DNA of 64,000 nt from positions 1,424,726 to 1,488,725 of the forward strand of contig UESW01003831.1 in NCBI GenBank assembly GCA_900491605.1, given 5' to 3'. The position numbers and the translations under genes are program-made. Within the stretch, counting starts at the first letter, position 1. Every line of letters begins with the position of its first letter. The stretch comes from Calamus simplicifolius (taxonomy: Eukaryota > Streptophyta > Magnoliopsida > Arecales > Arecaceae). The notes beneath the pieces are model-generated. The model searched no databases. It saw only the letters and a list, made by a program, of their open reading frames with translations, and was not told the origin of the DNA. Positions 56,466 to 64,000 of the stretch are shown piece after piece.

Positions 56466-59400
56466 TTATTCAAAAGGATTACAAATTCCTAATTCTCCTC
56501 TAAGATATTCAAACCTTTCTTCACTTAGGGGTTTTGTTAAGATGTCAGCTAATTGTTCTTCAGTGTTTACATAATCTAAACAAATTTCATCATTAGCTAC
56601 ATGTTCTCTTATAAAATGATATCTAATTTCTATGTGTTTTGTTCTTGAGTGTTGAATTGGATTTTTCGTTAAATTGATTGCACTAGTATTATCACATTTT
56701 ATGGGTGTCTTATTAGTTTGATACCATAGTCCTCAAGTTGTCGCTTAATCCATAGGATTTGCGCACAGCAACTTCCAGCTGCTACATATTCAGCTTCAGT
56801 AGTTGATAATGCAACTGAATTTTGCTTTTTGCTAAACCATGTGATTAAGTTACTGCCTAAGAAATGGCATGCACCACTTGTGCTTTTTCTATCAATTTTA
56901 CATCCGGCATAATCAGAATCTGAATATGCAATTAGGTTTAATGTGGAGTCTCTAGAATACCATAAACCTACATTTTTGTTCCATTTAGATATCTTAATAT
57001 TCTTTAACAGCTATTAAATGTGATTCTTTAGGTTCAGCTTGAAATCTAGCACACAAACATACTGCAAACATTATATCAGGTCTACTTGCTGTTAAATAGA
57101 GAAGGGATCCGATAATACCTCGATAATACTTTTGATCAACCTTCTTACCTTCTTCGTCTTTGTCTAGCTTGCATGAAGGACTCATTGGTGTTCCAAGGGG
57201 TTTCATTGTTTCCATACCAAACTTTTTGAGTAGTTCTCTTGTGTACTTGGTTTGGTTGATAAAAATTCCCTCCTTGCATTGTTTGATCTGGAGTCCAAGG
57301 AAGAAGTTGAGTTCTCCCATCATGCTCATCTCGAATTCTCCCTGCATTAACTTTGCAAATTCTTGACAGAGAGATTCGTTAGTAGCACCAAAAATAATGT
57401 CATCTACGTATATTTGTACTACTAGTAAATCTTTACTTTTTCTTTTTAAAAACAAGGTTTTATCAACATTTCCTCTTGTAAAATCATTTTCTATTAGAAA
57501 TTTACTTAACCTATCATACCAAGCTCTAGGTGCTTGTTTCAAACCATATAAAGCTTTGTGCAATTTAAAAACGTGATTTGAAAACTCGTGATCTTCAAAA
57601 CCTGGTGGTTGTTCTACATAGACTTCTTCATTAATAAGTCCATTTAAAAATGCGCTTTTTACATCCATTTGAAATAGGTTAATTCATATGACATGCAAAT
57701 GCAAGTAAAAGTCTAATGGCTTCTAGTCTAGCTACAGGTGCAAAGGTTTCATCAAAATCAATACCCTTCTTGACTATATCCTTTAGCAACCAATCTAGCT
57801 TTGTTTCTAATTACTATGCCATTTTCATCTAATTTATTTCTAAAAACCCATTTAGTTCCTATGATTGAATGGTTTTTAGGTCTTTCCACTAAAGTCCAAA
57901 CATTATTTCTAGTGAATTGATTAAGTTCTTCTTGCATAGCTAACATCCAATTATTATCTTTTTCAGCTTCTTCTATAGTTTTAGGTTCTATTTGTGATAC
58001 AAATGCAAGATGATTACTAATATTTCTCATGTATGATCTAGTCCTTATTCCTTGAGATGGATCACCTATAATCAATTCCTTAGGATGACTATAAGCATAT
58101 CTCCAATCTCTTGGAAGATCTACATCATTATGATCATTATTAACATCATCATCCTTATGTGAATCATTATCTTTAGCCTGTTGTTCATGATCAGAAGATA
58201 CTTCAATATTAAGTTTTTCAAGATCTTTTTCAATTATGTTTGTATCTTCCTCATCATTAATCTTTTCAGATCCAGTAGCTAAAGATTCATCAAAAACTAC
58301 ATGAATGGATTCTTCAACTACTAAGGTTTTCTTGTTAAAGATTCTATATGCCTTACTAGTTGTTGAATAACCTAGAAAAATTCCTTCATCTGATTTAGCA
58401 TCAAATTTTCCTAAGTTGTTTTTACCATTATTATGAATGAAACATTTACATCCAAATGCATGAAAGTATTTTATATTTGGTTTTCTTTCATTCCATAATT
58501 CATAAGGTGTTTTCTTTAATATTGGTCTTATTAAAGCTCTGTTTAAGATGTAACATGCTGTGTTAATTGCTTCCGCCCAAAAATATTTTGGTAAGTTGCT
58601 TTCACATAGCATGGTACGGGCCATGTCTTCTAAAGTTCTGTTCTTTCTTTCAACTACACCGTTTTGTTGTGGAGTCCTAGGGGCTGAAAAATTATGATTA
58701 ATTCCATTTTCAGTGCAGAAATTTTCAAATAAGTGGTTTTCAAATTCTGTTCCATGATCACTTCTTAGAGATACTATAGTAGTGTTTTTCTCATTTGTGA
58801 CTTTCTTGAAAAATTTCAGGAACATCGAGAAAGTCTCATCTTTGTGAGCTAAAAACATTACCCAAGTATATCTAGAGTAATCATCTACAATCACTAGACC
58901 ATATTTCTTTCCTCCTAGACTTGTAGTTCTAGTTGGTCCAAATAGGTCCATGTGAAGTAGCTCTAGTCCCCTAGAAGTTGAAACAAAGTTTTTAGATTTA
59001 AATGAACTTCTAGTTTGTTTTCCAAATTGACATGCATCACAGATTTTATTATTTTCAAAATCCAATTTAGGTAAACCTTTGACTAAATCCATTTTAATTA
59101 GTTTTGAAATAAGGTGTGTGCTTGCATGACCTAATCTACGATGCCACAACCAACTAATATCATTAATGTTAGCATTATCAGTAATTAGGCAATGACTACT
59201 CTTAGAAGTTTTGTTTGTGTCAACTAAGTATATATTGCCAAATCTATAACCAGTAAAAACAATGCTATCATCAATAGAATTAGTTACAGTGCATAAAGAA
59301 GATTTAAAAGAAACATTAAAGTTTTTATCACATAATTGACTTATGCTAATTAGATTATGCTTCAAACCATTAACATAAAGTACATTATCAATTACTATAG

Positions 59401-59590
59401 ATGGAGTTATGCGAACTTTACCAAGGCCCAAAATTTGACCTTTACCGTTATCGCCAAATGTCACAACTCCACCAACATTTTCTTCTAGGGTGATGAATTC
59501 CTCTTTGTCACCCGTCATATGTCTTGAGCAGCCGCTATCAAGATACCACTTCTTGTTTGATCTTTTGGCCACAAGACATTCCTGCAATAT
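56466..59590 (-). pseudogene. Copia pol, copy B
   Basis: From ATG 59593-59591: protease YLDSGCSRHMTGD, zinc region LWHRRLGHAS...CDACQFGKQ, and an integrase core with Asp, Asp and Glu all present (HMDLFGP, RSDHGTEFE, NGVVERKNRT), long and open to about 57758. RT then needs a frame change near 57770 (one extra G) and another near 57670, after which DVKSAFLNG, LYGLKQAPRAWYDRL and VQIYVDDIIFGATN are open to 56994. RNase H (DRKSTSG, STTEAEYVA) runs to TAA 56466-56468 with a two-base loss near 56722. Nearly intact; the breaks are small indels. Confidence 0.92.
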
Positions 59591-61360
59591 CATCAAACTT
59601 TATGTTTAGGTACCCAAGCTTTCTTGGGTCCTTCATGGTTAGTAGCAATAAAAATTGTTCCTTTCGGAACCCATATTTTCTTAGCTTTAATATTTAATTT
59701 CTTGTTGTTCATTAATGTTTTACATTCAAAGGATTTGTGACCTTTTTCATTACATTTAAAACAAGTTATATTACCTTGGTTGGCTTTTACAAAAATATTC
59801 TTTAGTGATTTCTGTTTTCTTAATGTGTTATATCCTAGCCCAGCTTTGTCAAAAACAGCCTTTTGACTATCTAGAATCATGTTTAATTTAGTTGAGCTTA
59901 AAGTAAATTTCTCAACAATGTCCTTATATTTTTTAACATCCTTTCTAAGAGAGTCAATTTCTTTAGCTTGCTGTTCTTTATCTAAAGCTAAAGTTCCTAT
60001 TGATCTTTTAAATCTTTAGTTGAGTTTTTAGTTCAGATTTTAATAAATCTTTTCTTGATTAGATTATCTCTTTCTTTCCTAAGTTCTTCATTTTCATTAG
60101 TTAAGTTTTTAACTTCTAAAGCTAATTCATTTTTACTTTTAGCTAAACTAACGTTATCATTTTTCACAGATTTAAATTTCTTTTTCAACAATTTAAAATC
60201 TATCATTAGTTCATTAAAAGCTTCAAACATTTCATCAAATGTAAATTCATTGTCGGAGGTTTCGGAACTTACCTCGTCATTGTCGTCGTCGTTGGCCATG
60301 AAGCAAATATTTGCAACCTCTTTTTGTTCTTCTTCTTCGGAAGAAGATTCATTGCTGTCAGTCCATGTTGCAACATATGCCTTCTTCTTTTTCTTGAAGG
60401 TCTTTTTCAATTGTGGACAATCATATCGATAATGCCCCGGTTTCTTACACTCATAACAGATCAAGGGGTCTTTCTCTTTGTCCTTGTCCTTTTCTTTCTT
60501 TTCCTTTTCCTTTTCTCCTTCCATTTTATTTCCAAATTTTCGTTTTTGGAAGGGTTTCTTTTTCCTCAAAAATCTTCTGAACTTCTTGGCCAAGAGAGCA
60601 GTTTCATCATTATCTTCATCACTATCATCACTGCTGCTCTCTTCCACATCTTTTGCAGCCTTTAGAGCAATGGTTTTCTTCTTTTTAGTTTCCTCCTCAA
60701 TATGCTGCCTCATTGTCAATTCGTGGGTCATGAGAGATCCTAGAAGCTCCTCTAAGGGTAGTGCATTGAGGTCTTTGGCTTCTTGGATTGCTGTGACTTT
60801 TGCTTCCCACGATCTTGGCAATGACCTGAGTATTTTGCGAACAAGATCAGCATTAGTATAAACTTTTCCTAAACTTTTCAAACCATTCACAATATCGGTG
60901 AATCTAGTGAACATGCATGTGATGGTTTCAGTTTGTTCCATTGTGAACAATTCATATTTATGAACTAAATATTTATCTTTGATTCTTTTACTTGGTTTGT
61001 TCCTTCATGTGTAACTTCCAACCTATCCCATATTTCTTTAGCGGAATTACAAGTAGAGATGCGGTTGAATTCATTTGAATCTAAGGAACAATATAAGATA
61101 TTAATGGCTTTGGCATTAAGTTGAGCCATTCTCCTATCATTATCATTCCAATCCCTTTCGGGCTTTGGAACAATAGTGCCATCAATAAGGTGTGTGGGTG
61201 TACTAGGTCCATTTAATATAACACCCCAAAGCTCATAATCAGAAGCTTGAATGAATATCCTCATTCTAGCTTTCCAATAAGAATAGTTTGAGCCATTAAA
61301 AAGTGGAGGTCTATTCGTAGAATGACCTTCAGCAAAACTAGAACCACTTTGTGTTGCCAT
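59591..61360 (-). pseudogene. Copia gag, copy B
   Basis: ATG 61360 (MATQSGSSFAEGHSTNRPPL) lies 50 bp after the PBS, which fixes the start missing from copy A. UBN2/DUF4219-type Gag, with a frame break near 60960 shared with copy A. It is open again from 60950 with an acidic Asp/Glu/Ser stretch, knuckle CYECKKPGHYRYDC and a coiled coil. A TGA at 60033-60035 lies in the same frame as the following segment, which carries knuckle CFKCNEKGHKSFEC and ends at TGA 59593-59595, overlapping the pol ATG. Confidence 0.88.
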
Positions 61361-61409
61361 AATGACCTTTAGCTCTTGATCGTGAGATCAAACTCTAAAT
61401 GAGCACTAT

Positions 61410-61421
61410 GCTCTGATACCA
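61410..61421 (-). promoter_or_regulatory. Primer binding site (initiator tRNA-Met type), copy B
   Basis: Minus strand TGGTATCAGAGC, two bases inside from the LTR; the classical plant Copia primer site. Confidence 0.9.
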
Positions 61422-61423
61422 AT

Positions 61424-63056
61424 TGTTGGCCCAGATGGCAACCCAAGAGGGGGGGGTGAATTGGGTTCTTAAAAAATTTAAGACTTTTAAGCAATTTAAA
61501 TTGAGATGTGCAAGTGAAAGGATTAACTAATAAGCAAAGCACAAACACAAGTATGAGAGATAGAGAAGAGACAATTAGGCACGGCAAACACAAGATATTT
61601 TATAGTGGTTCGGTGCAACCAACACCTACGTCCACTCCCAAGACTCACTTGGGTCCACACTATAATCTCTCTAGATTACAGCCGAGTTGTTTTCCAAGTT
61701 CACAACTCAAACTTGTTGTTTTTCCGGGATCACAACGAACCCAGCCGATTTTACACGGGCTCACCGGCACCAAACCCAAACACAAGCTATACCTAGCTTG
61801 TACCGAGGTTTAACAACCTCCTCTAGTTTAATCCCTCAGATTAAACTAGACACAAACAAATAAAATGAGTTTAATTACAAGCAGCTCCTTTTTGAGCAGA
61901 TATTTCAAAATAAAAATTGAGTTTAGAAAAGCCTGAATATTTAGAGCTTGAGAGCTGGCTTGGCTTCTTTGGATTCCTTCCTTCAACTCCTCTTGATGTT
62001 GAATCAGGCCTCAGCACCGATTCTCACAGATTTGAGCTTTGGAGTTGGGTTGAAGCTTTTTCTCCCTTTTCTTGAATGTGGAAGATCTTTGATTTGCTCT
62101 TGAAAGTGTTGGGATCTCCTCTTGAATCTTTGTAGAAGGTAGCTCTGGAGTGCACGAATCTCACTCTTGGATTTCACTCCTTTTGAATCTCTCTTCTTTG
62201 AGCAAAAGATTTTTCTAATAACACTCTGTTTTTCCCTCTTTTCAAATGATATTCTTTTCTCTCTTTTTGATTTTCTCTCTTTCTTTGATTTGAATGGCTC
62301 CTCTATTTATAGATCTGCAAAAATACCGTTAGATAAAAATAGCCGTTATTCAAAAAATATACCGTTGGAGCTGATGTGTCAACTCAAAAATTTCCGCCCA
62401 GATTTCGGGGAGTCGGCTCGGGTACTGTGCGAGTCGGCTCGAGCAATCGAATCCAGAACGCACCAAAAAATGAGTTTTCAGGGGTCGACTCGTGAAAATC
62501 TGGGAGTCGACTCTTGACTTTCAGGAGTCGACTCGCGAAAAGCTGGGAGTCGACTCGAGAAGCACTCAAAAATGAGTCTTTCTGCCGTCTGAGTCGAGTC
62601 GGCTCGCACAGTCACGAGTCGGCTCGAGAAAGTTCAGGAGTCGACTCGGAAACTCTCGAGTCGGCTCGGGACTGATACAAAAATCAGAAAACATTCTGAT
62701 TTGCTTTGAAAATCATCCCAACCAACTTTGAAATATAAATATGACTTAGATAATGTTGTTTTAACAGTAATGCTCAATTTCAAAGCATTTTCATTAAGTC
62801 ATTGATCTTTAAAAGATTGGTATAGAAAATCATTTTTGAATTCATAAGTATAGCTCACTGAAACATATATTCAATTGATTCAAGAAACTCATTATATTTT
62901 TAATAGTTCATAGTTTCCAATTTGAAATTGCTCATAGCAAGAATATTCATTGATTGACTTAACATGTTCATAGCCTTTTAGAAAGTAAAGCAATGTCTTT
63001 TGGAAATCATCAAAATCAATAAGTTGGGGCAATTATGTTTCAATAATTTCTCAACA
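61424..63056 (-). repeat. 5' LTR of Copia copy B
   Basis: 1633 bp; matches 52609-54226 with a few small indels, and includes the palindrome array at 62400-62690. Confidence 0.95.
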
Positions 63057-63061
63057 ATCTG
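63057..63061. other. Target site duplication, right (ATCTG)
   Basis: Exact match to 52604-52608. Confidence 0.9.
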
Positions 63062-64000
63062 ATCTTGGCTCCATCAATCACTTGGTCCATAGGCATGTGC
63101 AGAACTACAGAAGCCTCCAACCATGTTATGGAAATATCTTTTTCATATAGCTGGTTTTCGAAATCTGTGTGGAATCAAACATCAAGATTAGCAAGTTTGA
63201 TGTTAAATTGTTATAATATACTTTGAATTTTGTCTGTATGGGTTGATTTTGGTGAAACTCTCTTTTTGTTTTTTCTTCCTGCTTTCACACAGAATAAGAA
63301 TTTTGTTCAAAGTGATTATGACTTTCAAGAACAAAAAGATTTTATCATATAGTTCACATGAAATTTTTTTACAGTGATTTCTCTGATTCTCCATATAATA
63401 TAATTGTAATTTTCTTCACTAAATTTATTTTTTCTGTTTATAATTTTATGATAAATTTCCTGCTTTCAATGAATTTTTCTAATCATGATTGTATCTTCTT
63501 CCATTTTCCTTTCAATATATGCTTGTTGAGATTATGATATTTTCATTGAATATATCCTTTACATTAATTATGTTATTATTGTTAGTTTTATTATTGAATT
63601 TTGCTCATGATCCGATTTATATATAACGTAATATTCAATTTCCATCAATATTTAGATAGAAAAATATGAATATATTTAATATGAAATTAATATTTATATT
63701 TATATATAATAATATGAATATACTTAATATTTTATTCATATATGCATCTATTTGAATAAATATGAATGTGGTTGTTATTCAATTTATTTTGATATTCATT
63801 TAGAACAAATATGAATATAAGTTTTTAGTATCTATTTAATATTTATATCCATATCTATACTCATTGAAAGCATGGATATAGATATAAATACATCGATATT
63901 TATTCTATATCTAATCTATTTATAGCCTAAAGTTCCATGCACAAAAGAACAAATAAGCAATTATGAAAGGACTTAAAAAGATCTTTCCAAGGAGGATGAG
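63062..64000. other. AT-rich intergenic DNA
   Basis: No coding region or repeat family recognised. It is increasingly AT-rich, with irregular ATATTTATAT-like runs at 63600-63900. Confidence 0.6.

Larger units (their letters stand above)
52609..63056 (-). mobile_element. Ty1/Copia LTR retrotransposon, copy B (complete structure, minus strand)
   Basis: 10448 bp with LTRs of 1618 and 1633 bp, PBS, gag, pol, third ORF and PPT, bracketed by the perfect target duplication ATCTG. The LTRs differ mainly by small indels, so insertion was recent. The coding parts still contain frameshifts. It serves as the reference for copy A (1-7344). Confidence 0.96.

Noticed and set aside
61410..61421. tRNA gene
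   Set aside because: It is only the 12-base primer binding complement, with no cloverleaf around it.

Overview
This window is nuclear DNA from a flowering plant with a repeat-rich genome. The evidence is Ty1/Copia and Ty3/Gypsy LTR retrotransposons of plant-specific lineages, LINE RNase H fragments, and one short plant-type gene with a likely organelle-targeting N-terminus. The species cannot be read from the sequence. A monocot is plausible, but that is an impression. About 80% of the window is retroelement, and there is one convincing host gene (34762-35196, +).

Layout. (1) 1-7344 is a large Copia element on +, cut off by the window start and carrying a 738-base N gap. A second near-identical copy, complete, lies on - at 52609-63056 with a perfect 5-bp target duplication (ATCTG). 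Both have gag with two zinc knuckles, pol, and an extra third ORF in the position where SIRE-like elements carry an env-like gene. A repeated palindrome, GAG(T/C)CGACTC, occurs both in the LTR and just upstream of the third ORF. (2) 7345-9039 is unclassified, possibly an LTR remnant. (3) 9040-34359 holds two Tat-lineage Ty3/Gypsy elements fused head to head. The left one is on - (gag and pol at 21130-15790). The right one is on + (pol at 21493-25500, 3' LTR at 33145-34359). Together they form an imperfect inverted repeat with arms of about 11 kb. Each carries, between pol and its 3' end, genes on the strand opposite to pol. The main one encodes a Transposase_28-like domain plus coiled coils and has three introns whose positions and lengths (88, 78 and 68 bp) are the same in both copies. 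(4) 34360-42721 is AT-rich host DNA with the gene, a 0.84-0.93 kb tandem duplication, two LINE 3' ends and small repeats. (5) 42722-48006 is a Tork/Tnt1-like Copia with both LTRs. (6) 48007-51100 is intergenic DNA with a possible MITE. (7) 51105-52608 is the 5' end of another Tat-type Gypsy family on -, and the minus-strand Copia is nested in its LTR. (8) 63062-64000 is AT-rich with nothing recognisable.

How it fits together. Every retroelement here is disabled by frameshifts, stops, truncation or lost catalytic residues (RT YVDD to YVND in the right Tat copy, integrase Glu to Lys in the left one). The two large Copia copies are the youngest by LTR similarity. Most single-base frameshifts differ between copies, so sequencing indels cannot be excluded for some of them. 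One gag frameshift is shared by both independently inserted Copia copies. The 3' LTR of the right Tat element ends about 400 bp upstream of the host gene, in the same orientation, and so could affect its transcription.
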